From Planctomycetota bacterium (GTDB taxonomy: Bacteria; Planctomycetota; UBA1135; GCA-002686595), in assembly GCA_029248265.1 (NCBI GenBank), contig JAQWJQ010000217.1:1-53006 (forward strand): a stretch of 53,006 bases of DNA. Direction: 5' to 3'. The stretch's first letter is position 1, and every line of letters begins with the position of its first letter. Shown piece by piece: positions 17,338 to 25,727 of the stretch. The notes beneath the pieces were generated by a model that had not been told where the DNA came from, ran no database searches, and saw only the letters and a program-made list of their open reading frames with translations. The position numbers were made by a program, and so were the translations under genes.

Positions 17338-18150
17338 TCAGGCGCGGCGCTTGAGGACCAGGATGGTGTCGAATTGCCGATCGGAGAAGCTCTGGGGCTC
17401 GTCGATCTCGTAGTGGAAGTCGTAGGTGCCCACGTGCTCGAGCTCCGGTACCGCGCGCAACATGCGCAGGACCTCCGCCGCGTCGTAGGTGCGGAACTCC
17501 CAGCTCGTGCGGGACCGCCGTTCCTCTCCGTCCTCAACGACCCGCATCCGGGCCTCGACCCTCTCCCGCCGTCGCGTCCTGTCGGGCGGCCAGGTGGTCA
17601 CGGTGCAGTCCACCTGCGCACCTCCACGCTCGACCCGCCAGCGCTCATGGGCCTTGCGCGACGCTCCGTATCTGGAGAGGTGGAAGCCGAGGACATAGAC
17701 CCCGCCGGGGCGCAGGGCCTGGGCCACGGCGCGGAGGTGCCCGCGTGCGTCTCGCTCGCTGAGCAGGTACTTGAAGGTGCTGACGAGGCAGTGGGCGAGG
17801 TCGAACGTGCCCGGGACCTTGAAGGTCGCCATGTCGTCCTGGACCACCGTCCCGGCGAGCCCCTCGGAGCGCAGCCGCTCGCGGCTGTAGCGCACCATGG
17901 CCCCTCCGAGGTCGAAGCCCCGGACCCGCCAACCCCGTCCGGCCATGGCAGCGAGCAGCCGGCCTGAACCGCAGGCGGGCTCCAGAACCCTCCTGCCGCG
18001 GCCGGGGGTGGCGTGGCGCTTGTAAGCAGCCTCGAGGAAAGTGGCCTCCAGGTCTGTGTCCACGTCGTAGATGGCGTCGTAGTACCTGGGGGCCTCGTAC
18101 CAGTCGAAGTCCTCGTACCGCCTCGCCTTGCCTTGGGTGGGGGACGTCAT
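17338..18150 (-). CDS. Class I SAM-dependent methyltransferase
   Basis: This 270-aa protein has a Methyltransf_25-type core: LEPACGSGRLL (motif I) and RGFDLGGAMV (motif II), then DLAHCLVSTFKYLL and the RPGGVYVLGFHLS motif. The N-terminal YEDFDWYEAPRYYDAIYD block is common in small-molecule methyltransferases. The substrate is unknown. The frame is open to 18351 but the ATG at 18150 overlaps the ApaH-like gene's stop (ATGA, 18147-18150), so this is the coupled start. Confidence 0.88.
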   Translation of the reverse strand: MTSPTQGKARRYEDFDWYEAPRYYDAIYDVDTDLEATFLEAAYKRHATPGRGRRVLEPACGSGRLLAAMAGRGWRVRGFDLGGAMVRYSRERLRSEGLAGTVVQDDMATFKVPGTFDLAHCLVSTFKYLLSERDARGHLRAVAQALRPGGVYVLGFHLSRYGASRKAHERWRVERGGAQVDCTVTTWPPDRTRRRERVEARMRVVEDGEERRSRTSWEFRTYDAAEVLRMLRAVPELEHVGTYDFHYEIDEPQSFSDRQFDTILVLKRRA

Positions 18151-18872
18151 GACCCCGCGTGCCAGCGCCGGCGGGCGGCCACGCTGATGATCCGGTCCTC
18201 CTCGGGGATCCAGGCGGTGAGCTCCCCGCCATAGACGCAGCCGGTGTCCAGCCCGCGAGTTCGTTCGAGCTCGACCAGCCCACGCCGGGCCCAGTGGCCG
18301 AAGACCACGGTGCGGGTCTCCGAGGTGCGGGCGCGCCAGAAGTGGTCCCATGGCTGGAAGGGATCCCCCGGGGGAGGCCAGTCGCTCCCCGGCTGCGCCC
18401 CCTTGGAGTCACAGTGGCGAGCGCGGAGCGCGAACTCCACGTCCTGGTCCTCGGCATCCAAGAGGTTCCTCCCGGTGAGGAGTGGGACCGGGTCTGCCCA
18501 GGCGGGATGGACGCCTGCGTGGAGACAGATCACGTCCTCCCAGCCGAGCACGAGGGGCTGCTGCTCGAGCCATTCGAGGAGGATTTCACCGTCCGGAGCG
18601 GCCAGGAGGGCCTCCAGCGAGGCCCTTCGGCCCCTCCATTCGGGGTCGTGCCACTGCCGCAGCATGTGGACATCGTGGTTGCCAAGGACCGGCCGGGCGC
18701 CCAGGTCCCGGCACAGCCGGACACACCCCACGGAGTCCGGACCCCGGTTCACGAGGTCTCCTACGGGGTGGAGGGTGTCCCCGGCGGGGTCGAAGCCCAC
18801 CTTTGAGAGCAGGGCCTCGAACTCCTCCCTGCACCCCTGGAGGTCCCCAATGAAGATGCGCCGACCGTTCAT
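18147..18872 (-). CDS. ApaH-like calcineurin metallophosphoesterase
   Basis: This 241-aa phosphatase resembles symmetrical diadenosine-tetraphosphate hydrolase. The metal-binding motifs appear in order: GDLQG (with Gln replacing the usual His of GDxHG), GDLVNRGPDS, GNHD, a later LHAGVHP and FGHW. The replacement in the first motif is seen in ApaH itself (GDVQG), which supports the assignment over PrpE or general phosphoprotein phosphatases. It heads a two-gene operon with the methyltransferase. A TAGACT box lies 6 nt before the start. Confidence 0.88.
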   Translation of the reverse strand: MNGRRIFIGDLQGCREEFEALLSKVGFDPAGDTLHPVGDLVNRGPDSVGCVRLCRDLGARPVLGNHDVHMLRQWHDPEWRGRRASLEALLAAPDGEILLEWLEQQPLVLGWEDVICLHAGVHPAWADPVPLLTGRNLLDAEDQDVEFALRARHCDSKGAQPGSDWPPPGDPFQPWDHFWRARTSETRTVVFGHWARRGLVELERTRGLDTGCVYGGELTAWIPEEDRIISVAARRRWHAGS

Positions 18873-18878
18873 GCCCGC

Positions 18879-18884
18879 AGTCTA
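18879..18884 (-). promoter_or_regulatory. Putative -10 box (TAGACT) for a leaderless apaH-like mRNA
   Basis: On the minus strand TAGACT is followed by GCGGGC and the ATG, a 6-nt gap without space for a leader. Confidence 0.45.
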
Positions 18885-18989
18885 CGGCCTGGGATCTTCC
18901 AGCCCGAGGACCCTCGACACGGGACCGCCCCCTTCCTACTCTCTTTGGCCGCGATCGCCCCGGATGCCCCGGGGCGGCGGTTCAAAGCT

Positions 18990-19151
18990 ATGGCCAAGTC
19001 ACAGTTAAAAGCAGGCGGTCCCACCCGTGGTCGTCGTCGTGTTCGCAAGATCGGCATGGGGTCGGGCAAGTACCTGCTCGCCCGCAAGGACGCCCGGAAG
19101 GGTGTCGTCCTCTCAAAGGCTGAGAAGGGCGAAGAAGAAGCGAAGAGCTGA
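18990..19151 (+). CDS. Small basic protein of unknown function (53 aa)
   Basis: The encoded protein is rich in Lys and Arg, with PTRGRRRVRKIGMGSGKY followed by ARKDARKG and an acidic end. Its charge pattern resembles small ribosome- or nucleic-acid-binding proteins, but I recognise no family. ATG 18990 is preferred over ATG 18945 because the upstream 15 codons are low-quality. TACTCT (18937-18942) is a possible -10 box 47 nt upstream. Codon choice at wobble positions (several A-ending Lys/Leu codons such as TTA AAA) is less GC-biased than in its neighbours. Confidence 0.65.
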   Translation: MAKSQLKAGGPTRGRRRVRKIGMGSGKYLLARKDARKGVVLSKAEKGEEEAKS

Positions 19152-19168
19152 CCGAGGCGCCCTAGAGC

Positions 19169-21418
19169 GTGTCTACTGCTGCGCTCATCTGCGCCCTCGC
19201 CGCTGCCGCCAGCTGGGCGGTCGCGTCGATCTCCATCAGCCGCGTCCTGGCGCGCGGTGACGTCAGCCCCGCTGCCGCCAACCTGTTCAAGAACGGGGTG
19301 GCGGCTAGCTGCTTTTTGGTCCTCGCGCTCGCCGGGAACGGGCGTTGGCCGGTGGGCGACGCGTGGGTCTGGCTCTTCGGCTCGGGGCTCCTGGGCTTCG
19401 CGATCTCGGACACGCTCTACTTCGCCGCGTTCCGGCGCTGCGGTGTGCAGACGGCGGCGACGGTCATGCTGCTCAACGTGCCGATCGCGACGCTCCTGGC
19501 GGTGCCGCTGGCGGGCGATGCGATCGACGGACGCCTGGTGGGCTTCATGGCCCTCGTGCTCGGCGGAGTACTGCTCGTCACCCTGGACAGAAAGGGGGCG
19601 GATGACGCCGGGGGGCCCGCACACTCCAGGCGCACCGCGGCCATCGGCATCCTCTTCGCGGTGGCCGCCGCGACGGCCATCGGGACCGCCGTACCGCTGG
19701 GCCGCGGCCGCTTTGAAGACGTGGATGTCTTCACCGGCGGATGTGTGCGGCTGATGGGCGGCGCCTTCGGAGCGATCCCCATCGCGCTGCTCTCGGGCGT
19801 CGGCCCAGGGACCTCGCCCCGCCGCGAGCTGCGGCGCCTCGTGGAGCCGCTCCTCGTCGCGCCGGGCCCTTCGTCCGTGTGGGGCAAAGCGTCCCTGATC
19901 GGCGTCGCGAGCGCGGTGCTTGGATTGCTGCCCTACCACTACGCGCTGCGCGAACTCCCGGGCGGACTGGCGGCCGTCTTGTTCAGTTCGACGCCACTCT
20001 TCACGCTCCCTCTCTGCCTGTTGATCGGACAGCGCGTCGGGCTCTTCTCCGTCCTCGGCACGGGGCTCGGCTTCGCGGGGGTCGCCGCGATCCTCCTCGG
20101 CTCAGGGACCCCGGACGAACCCCAGCCCGTCGGGCTGCTGGTGGAGCCGGTCCCCTTCGCGAGCCCGGTCAGCGCGCGCTACCCCGTCTTTGTTGAGGGC
20201 GAGAGGTTCGCAACGGGGGCCCTGGCAGGCACGCCGGGTGGACTCGAGAGTGGGCCCGCGGCCCGCTCACTGCCACCGGCCGTGATGACGGCGAGGGCTG
20301 CGAGCGGGGGCGATGGGAATGGTGTCTTCCGGCTCGTTCTGCTCGGTGACTCCGACCCCTCCTCGTCCTCCGAGCGCACCGTGACCATGGAGTCCGGGAG
20401 CGGAGCCGCACCGTTGCGTCGTTACTTCGTGAACTGGGCGGACGTTCCCCGTGCCGCTCGACTGAGCTCCGGGGCGTTGCTCGCGGCGACCCTCGAGCGG
20501 TTAGGGGACTCGACCTACGCCTACGGCGTGCGGTTGACCCTGGAGGAGGACGGCCCGCCGGGGCGCGATCTCGGTTGGCTCCATGATGATGAGCAGCCGG
20601 TGGAGCACGGGTTCGTCTCGCTCCTGCCGCTCCCGACCGGTGGAGCCCTCGGTGTCTGGCTGGACGACCGTGCAGGGGGAACCGGTGTGGGGCACGGCTC
20701 CGGGGCCGGGATGCAGCTCCTCGGGCGGACGATCGATGCGGGGGGCACGAGGAGCCCGGAGGTGCTCCTCGACCGCCGGGTGTGCGACTGCTGCCCGACG
20801 GACGCGGTGGCGCTCCCGGACGGTTCGGCCGTCGTGGTCTATCGCGACCGTTCCGAGGACGAGACCCGGGACATCTGGACGGTGCGACGGGCGGCGGATG
20901 GCGAATGGAGCGAACCACGCCCGGTCTACCAGGACGGTTGGAGGACCGAGGCGTGTCCGGTCAACGGACCTGCGATTGCCACGGACGGGTCGATGGTCGC
21001 TGTCGCCTGGTACACCGAGGCCGGGGTCGCGGGAGAGCCGCGAGTCCTCGTCGCCTTCTCACGTGATGCGGGCGCCACGTACTCCCGGCCCATCGAGGTG
21101 GACTCAGAGGGGCCGCTCGGTCGGGTTGATATCGGCGCCGTGGGGGGGGGCGCCTTCGTGGTGACCTACCTGGGGGCGCCTGTCGGCGGGAAGGCGCCGT
21201 GGACGGCTCGGGCGGTCACTCCAGGTCGAGCTCCGGGGACGGGCGTGCTGATCGCGCAGGTCGACGCGGCGCGCCGGAGCGGCAGGCTCAGCCTCGCCGC
21301 CAGCCCCGGTGGAGTCCTCCACGCCATCTGGACGGTACAGGACGGCGTCGAGGCGGCCAGGCTGCGCGTCGTCACGCAGGCCCCCGCGACGGACGCCGGC
21401 CCGAACCCGCAGCGCTGA
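19169..21418 (+). CDS. EamA/DMT transporter fused to a sialidase-like beta-propeller domain
   Basis: This 749-aa protein has two unrelated parts in one uninterrupted frame. Residues 1-310 are a full EamA (drug/metabolite transporter) module with ten predicted membrane segments, including the FAISDTLYFAAFR block. Residues about 335-749 resemble exported sialidase-like (BNR) propellers. The markers are a CDCC motif, an RDI...DGEWSEP repeat, a DGWRTEACPVNGP block and FSRDAGATYSRP. I found no start codon plus signal sequence near the junction that would split it into two genes. With ten spans both ends of EamA proteins are expected in the cytoplasm, which is unusual for this propeller. The start is GTG without a clear Shine-Dalgarno. 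Substrate unknown. Confidence 0.75.
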   Translation: MSTAALICALAAAASWAVASISISRVLARGDVSPAAANLFKNGVAASCFLVLALAGNGRWPVGDAWVWLFGSGLLGFAISDTLYFAAFRRCGVQTAATVMLLNVPIATLLAVPLAGDAIDGRLVGFMALVLGGVLLVTLDRKGADDAGGPAHSRRTAAIGILFAVAAATAIGTAVPLGRGRFEDVDVFTGGCVRLMGGAFGAIPIALLSGVGPGTSPRRELRRLVEPLLVAPGPSSVWGKASLIGVASAVLGLLPYHYALRELPGGLAAVLFSSTPLFTLPLCLLIGQRVGLFSVLGTGLGFAGVAAILLGSGTPDEPQPVGLLVEPVPFASPVSARYPVFVEGERFATGALAGTPGGLESGPAARSLPPAVMTARAASGGDGNGVFRLVLLGDSDPSSSSERTVTMESGSGAAPLRRYFVNWADVPRAARLSSGALLAATLERLGDSTYAYGVRLTLEEDGPPGRDLGWLHDDEQPVEHGFVSLLPLPTGGALGVWLDDRAGGTGVGHGSGAGMQLLGRTIDAGGTRSPEVLLDRRVCDCCPTDAVALPDGSAVVVYRDRSEDETRDIWTVRRAADGEWSEPRPVYQDGWRTEACPVNGPAIATDGSMVAVAWYTEAGVAGEPRVLVAFSRDAGATYSRPIEVDSEGPLGRVDIGAVGGGAFVVTYLGAPVGGKAPWTARAVTPGRAPGTGVLIAQVDAARRSGRLSLAASPGGVLHAIWTVQDGVEAARLRVVTQAPATDAGPNPQR

Positions 21419-21469
21419 GCCCCGGGGCCAGGCCCTCCGGCGGGCGGGGCTGCCGTGGCCGCCGAGGGA

Positions 21470-23647
21470 TCAACGCTCGGCGTGGGGCTGCTCGGCGCGA
21501 GGCGGGATGAGGAACAGGGCCGCGCCAGGGATGGCGGCCCAGGGCGCGTAGGCGAACCAGGGTTCTCCGGTGAAGGTGAGGTACTCCGCCGTGCCAAGGA
21601 CCAGGAGGCCGTTGTAGCCGATGTGCATCAACATCGCGGGGAGGACGCTCCGTGAACGCAGCGCGATGAGGGCCAGCAAGGCACCGAGGATCCCCGTCGG
21701 AAGCAGGCGGTAGATGGACGCGTGGACGAGCGCGAAGTACAGCGCCTGCCAGAAGACGATGCGCTTCCAGGTGAAGTCGCGCTTCATCGCGTTCAGCAGC
21801 GCGCCGCGGAAGACCAGCTCCTCGAAGAGGCCCGGGGAGAGGGCGAAGAAGAAGAACAGCCACATGGGGCTGGCGCTCCCCATGATCGCCTCGAGCTCAA
21901 GGCCACCCTCGGCAGCGCCAGGGGGGAGGGGGATGGCCTTGGACTGCCACTCGAGGAGCCGCTGGGCGCCCTGTGCCAGGGCCGGGACGACGAGCAGCGC
22001 GCCGAGGGCGTGGGACGGCCTCGGAAGCCGGAGCCCGAGGCCAGCGAGCAGGCGGCGCGGCTCCCCCTCGGTGCGGGGGGCCGTCCACGCGATCGCGAGG
22101 GCGAGGGCCGGGAGCAACATCCAGAAGGTGAACCAGAGGCCCATGTCCATGTCGACTCGTTGGACGGACATGGCGACCAGGTAGACGCTCATCAGGACCA
22201 CGAAGCCCCACCGGACGCCGTGGCGTCCGCCCGCCTGCAGCAGGTGCCCCTCGCTCTTGCGGTCGCCGCCGCCGCCGATGACTCGTTCGGCGTCGAGCAC
22301 CTGGCCAAGCCGCGCCACCGCGAGCCAGGTCCAGCCGAGGTGAGAGATCACCACGAGGGCTGCGAGGGGGAGCTTCAGGTCCCCCTCGAGCCCCTCGCGC
22401 AAGGCGAGGGCGGAGCCAGAGAACGGTACGACCGCCCACAGGGCCGTGAGGGAGACCTCGGGGCGGAGCACGATGGCGGTGGGGATCACCACCAGCAGCG
22501 TGACGGGGAAGATCAGGAGTTGGCCCTCGCGGAACGTTCGTGCGCCGCCGCATACAAGGCAGAGCACCGCGCACAGCAAGAGGCAGGTGGGGAGCTCGAC
22601 CAGGAGTGACGCCAGCCGGCCATAGGCCATGCCGCTCGCGCCACCGCCCATGCCTTCCATATCCATGAGCCCTGAGGCGGCGCACACCACGAGGCTGCCG
22701 AGGTTCATGGCGAGCGTCGCGCAGCCGGCCACGAAGACCGTGAGGAGCTTGCCCATGGCGATCGAGCGGTGCGGAACCGGCTGCACGAGAAGCGTCTCGA
22801 GGGTTCCCGCCTCCCGCTCGCCAGCGAACACCGCCAGGGCTGCGTAGGCGCCGCCGGAGATCAGGACCAGCAGGACGACAAACGGCAGCCACATCCCGAG
22901 GCGCGCGCCGCTCGCGTCTGCCTCGGACGCCACGTCGGTGCTCTGGGGAGCGAGCCCGGCCCCAGGGTCTCCGCCGAGCAGGTGCTCGCGTCGCTCGGCC
23001 GAGCGTGCCTCCCCGAGGTCGCGTAGGGCGCCTCGGGCGCGGCCCATGGCCTCCCGGGCGTCGTCGCTCTTGACGTCGTACCAGAGATCAAACGAGGTGC
23101 GGGCGACGTCAGGCGGAGCGTCGTCGGTCATGCCGACGATGAGCACGTCGAATGGCTCCAGCTCCTCACCCGCGCTGGACCGCTCGTCCCCGATGGGGGC
23201 CTGATCGGGCCTGTCACCTGCCCCGTCGCCTGTTCGGTCGCCTGTTCGGTCGCCGGCTCCTTCGGCGGCCTCGCTCGCGGCTTCCGGCGAGGTCTCCGCG
23301 GCCCCGGGAGAGGTCGGGCGCAACAGCGCCCGCGCGATGTCCTGCGCGTCCTCGCTGTCGGAGTCCTTCAGCCGCGTCGCGTCGACCTCGGTGAGGCTGA
23401 TCGGGCCCTGGTCTACGAGCCCGGCGAGGAAGGCCTCGGCGGTCTCAGTGTCCGCTTGAGAGAGGTCTACGAGGGCGCGGAGGGTGCGCTCGGCCATGGT
23501 CTTCTCGCCCACGGACCTGAGGGCGCCCGTACCCCAGAACAGCAGCGGGTAGAGCAGGGCGGGGAGGACGATCGCCGAGAAGAGCGCGCGCCGGTCCCGT
23601 GCGAGCTGCAGGAGCTCGACTCGCAGGACGTCGAGGGACGTCTTCAA
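21470..23647 (-). CDS. NatB-like ABC permease fused to CPBP intramembrane protease
   Basis: This 725-aa membrane protein starts with an ABC-2/NatB permease: an N-terminal span, a long outer domain with short GDRTGD repeats, and a membrane block starting near GMWLPFVVLLVLISGG and AGEREAGTLETLLVQPV. The last 220 residues are a CPBP (CAAX protease/Rce1-like) domain with EELVFRGAL, an LVHASIYR histidine motif and MLMHIGYNG. This fusion is known from Planctomycetota annotation. The start is TTG, overlapping the ATPase stop (TTGA, 23644-23647), with GAGGG seven nt upstream. A more distal start at 23707 lies inside the ATPase gene. Confidence 0.88.
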   Translation of the reverse strand: MKTSLDVLRVELLQLARDRRALFSAIVLPALLYPLLFWGTGALRSVGEKTMAERTLRALVDLSQADTETAEAFLAGLVDQGPISLTEVDATRLKDSDSEDAQDIARALLRPTSPGAAETSPEAASEAAEGAGDRTGDRTGDGAGDRPDQAPIGDERSSAGEELEPFDVLIVGMTDDAPPDVARTSFDLWYDVKSDDAREAMGRARGALRDLGEARSAERREHLLGGDPGAGLAPQSTDVASEADASGARLGMWLPFVVLLVLISGGAYAALAVFAGEREAGTLETLLVQPVPHRSIAMGKLLTVFVAGCATLAMNLGSLVVCAASGLMDMEGMGGGASGMAYGRLASLLVELPTCLLLCAVLCLVCGGARTFREGQLLIFPVTLLVVIPTAIVLRPEVSLTALWAVVPFSGSALALREGLEGDLKLPLAALVVISHLGWTWLAVARLGQVLDAERVIGGGGDRKSEGHLLQAGGRHGVRWGFVVLMSVYLVAMSVQRVDMDMGLWFTFWMLLPALALAIAWTAPRTEGEPRRLLAGLGLRLPRPSHALGALLVVPALAQGAQRLLEWQSKAIPLPPGAAEGGLELEAIMGSASPMWLFFFFALSPGLFEELVFRGALLNAMKRDFTWKRIVFWQALYFALVHASIYRLLPTGILGALLALIALRSRSVLPAMLMHIGYNGLLVLGTAEYLTFTGEPWFAYAPWAAIPGAALFLIPPRAEQPHAER

Positions 23648-24435
23648 GCTGCACCCTCGCCGGTGTCGGCGCGCTGCACGAGCTCTCGGAAGATCTCTTC
23701 GAGCCACTCCTTGCCGGTGATCGCGCGCAGCTCGTCGAGGCTGCCGCCCGCGAGCATACGCCCGTCATAGACGATGCCGATCCGATCGCAGAGTCGCTCG
23801 GCTTCGCTGAGGATGTGCGTGCTGAACAGGACGCAGGTCCCCGCCTCGCGGCGCGAGTCGATGAACTGGATCATGTCGCTCGACGCCATGATATCGAGCC
23901 CGGTGGTGGGCTCGTCCAGGATGAGCACGGGCGGGTCGTGGAGCACCGCGCGGGCGATGGACACGCGCTGCTTCTGGCCGGTCGAGAGGGCCTCACAGCG
24001 CCCGTCGCCGAAGGAGTGCAGGTCGAAGGCGTCGAAGGCCCGCGCGATGGCGGCCTCGAGGTCCTCGCCCTCCAGCCCGTGGAGGCGCCCGAAGTAGCGC
24101 AGGGTCTCCCGCCCGGTGAGGCGCGGGTAGAGCCCCGTGCTCCCCGAGAGGAAGCCGAGCCGGCGCCGGACCTCGAGCGGGTCCTCCGCCACGTCGATGC
24201 CGTCGATCAGCGCCCGGCCCGAGGTGGGCGCGAGGATGGTGGAGAGCATGCGCAGGGTGGTGGTCTTCCCGGCGCCGTTCGGCCCGAGCAGGCCGAAGAT
24301 CTCGCCCTTACGGCAGTCGAGGTCCACGCCCTTCACGGCCTCGACCACGCCGCGCTGCGGGTCGTGGAAGGTCTTGGCCAAACCCTCGGCGCGGATCGCA
24401 CTGTCTGATGTGGAGTCGGTCATGGTCGGGGTCAT
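23644..24435 (-). CDS. ABC transporter ATP-binding protein, NatA type
   Basis: This 263-aa ATPase energises the Nat-type exporter formed with the permeases on either side. Walker A is GPNGAGKT (51-58), the signature is LSTGQKQR, Walker B is VLILDEPTTGLD, and the H-loop is FSTHILSEAE. The signature has Gln-Lys where LSGGQ is usual, which is common in NatA and CcmA-like members. It is coupled at both ends, by ATGA to the upstream permease gene and by TTGA to the downstream one. The transported substrate (sodium, or a peptide or lipid) is unknown. Confidence 0.93.
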   Translation of the reverse strand: MTPTMTDSTSDSAIRAEGLAKTFHDPQRGVVEAVKGVDLDCRKGEIFGLLGPNGAGKTTTLRMLSTILAPTSGRALIDGIDVAEDPLEVRRRLGFLSGSTGLYPRLTGRETLRYFGRLHGLEGEDLEAAIARAFDAFDLHSFGDGRCEALSTGQKQRVSIARAVLHDPPVLILDEPTTGLDIMASSDMIQFIDSRREAGTCVLFSTHILSEAERLCDRIGIVYDGRMLAGGSLDELRAITGKEWLEEIFRELVQRADTGEGAA

Positions 24436-25727
24436 CGGGAGCGGAGGATGCGGAACAGGCGAGCGAGCGGGATCGTCTCGCTGGAGAGCGAGACCTCCTC
24501 GCTGGAGAGCAGGCGCACTGAGAACCAGATGGCGAGGACCGCGGTGGCGGTCAGGGAGAGCACGCAGGTGACCAGGGGGCCTGCGCTGGCCGAGCCGACG
24601 AGCAGGCCCCTGAAGGCGAGGGAGACGTTGACCACCGGGATCAAGGCGGTGGTCGCGGTCAGCTCCATTCCCGGCAGGTTCGTGGCCATGGCCGGAAGCA
24701 TGAAGAGCATCTGCACCGGGCCGAGCAGCGCCTGGCCTTCCTTGAAGCTCGCGGCGAGGCTCGCCACGCCGGTCAGCACCGCGCTGACGAAGAACGCGAA
24801 GAGCGCGGCCAGGGGCGCGATCGAGATCAGCGCCCCGATGGGCAACTCAACCTTGGGCGCACCGTCACCGAGACCCGCGAGTTGACCGAGCAGGTGCCCT
24901 GCAGAGAGGCCGAGCGCGAGCAGGTTCAGCGTCGTGGCGATCATCGAGGTCGCGCAGACGGCGAAGATCTTGCCCAGGTGCATGCCGAGGCGGGGGATGG
25001 GCAGGAGGAGCGTGGTCTCTGCGGTCTGGCGCTCCTTCTCTCCGGCGGTGAGGTCCACGGCGGGAAAGAAGGCGCCGAGCACGCACATGACGACCAGCAG
25101 CATCGGGAGGAGGAGCGAGAGCATCAGGGCGCCCTCGTCCTTACGGGGGTTGATCTTCCTCGTCTGGACGAGGATCGGCTCGAGGGCCTCCGGATCGATA
25201 TCGCGGGCGTCGGCGGCCTCGTGGCGTAGCTCCTCCGTCCACCGCTCGAGGGCCGCGATCACCCGCCCGCGCGCGGTCTCGGACTGGCTGCTTGTGCTGT
25301 CGAAGAAGAGGGCGGCGGGGGCGGCGTCGCTGCGCCCCTCCGGGAGGAAGAGGAGCGCGTCGGCCTCCTCGGCCTCGATCATGTCAGCGATGACCTCGGC
25401 CTGCTGGGACGTGTCCGGCGGGAGCGCGACGATCTCGATGCGCCCCTTGCCCTCCTCGTCCACGGCCAACTGTGCGCGCGCAGCCTCCGCGGTCTCAGCG
25501 GCGGCGACGACGCCAACCGTGACGTCCCTGGCCTGCTTCTGGCCCTGCACGACGAGCACGCCCTGCACCATGACCCAGAACATCGCTGGGTACATGCACA
25601 GGGGCAGCACGAAGGTGTACAGCAACGTCTGGCGGTCGCGGAAGCTCTCGCCAAGCTCCTTGCGGGCCACGGCGAGAGCGGCGCGTAGTACACCCCCGCC
25701 CGCGGCCGTTCGGTCCCTCTGGTTCAC
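24432..25727 (-). CDS. ABC-2/NatB-type permease
   Basis: This 431-aa protein has an N-terminal span after RKELGESFRDRQTLLY, an outer domain of about 150 residues, and five or six C-terminal spans with the GEKERQTAETTLLLPI motif characteristic of NatB. It probably pairs with the CPBP-fused permease to form the two halves of the channel. GTG 25727 overlaps the M24 peptidase stop (GTGA), so the longer upstream frame to 25853 is rejected. Confidence 0.9.
   Translation of the reverse strand: MNQRDRTAAGGGVLRAALAVARKELGESFRDRQTLLYTFVLPLCMYPAMFWVMVQGVLVVQGQKQARDVTVGVVAAAETAEAARAQLAVDEEGKGRIEIVALPPDTSQQAEVIADMIEAEEADALLFLPEGRSDAAPAALFFDSTSSQSETARGRVIAALERWTEELRHEAADARDIDPEALEPILVQTRKINPRKDEGALMLSLLLPMLLVVMCVLGAFFPAVDLTAGEKERQTAETTLLLPIPRLGMHLGKIFAVCATSMIATTLNLLALGLSAGHLLGQLAGLGDGAPKVELPIGALISIAPLAALFAFFVSAVLTGVASLAASFKEGQALLGPVQMLFMLPAMATNLPGMELTATTALIPVVNVSLAFRGLLVGSASAGPLVTCVLSLTATAVLAIWFSVRLLSSEEVSLSSETIPLARLFRILRSR

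Noticed and set aside
23221-23270. GDRTGD repeat in the CPBP-fused permease as a mobile repeat
   Set aside because: It is an in-frame 12-bp duplication in a disordered loop, ordinary for GC-rich coding DNA.
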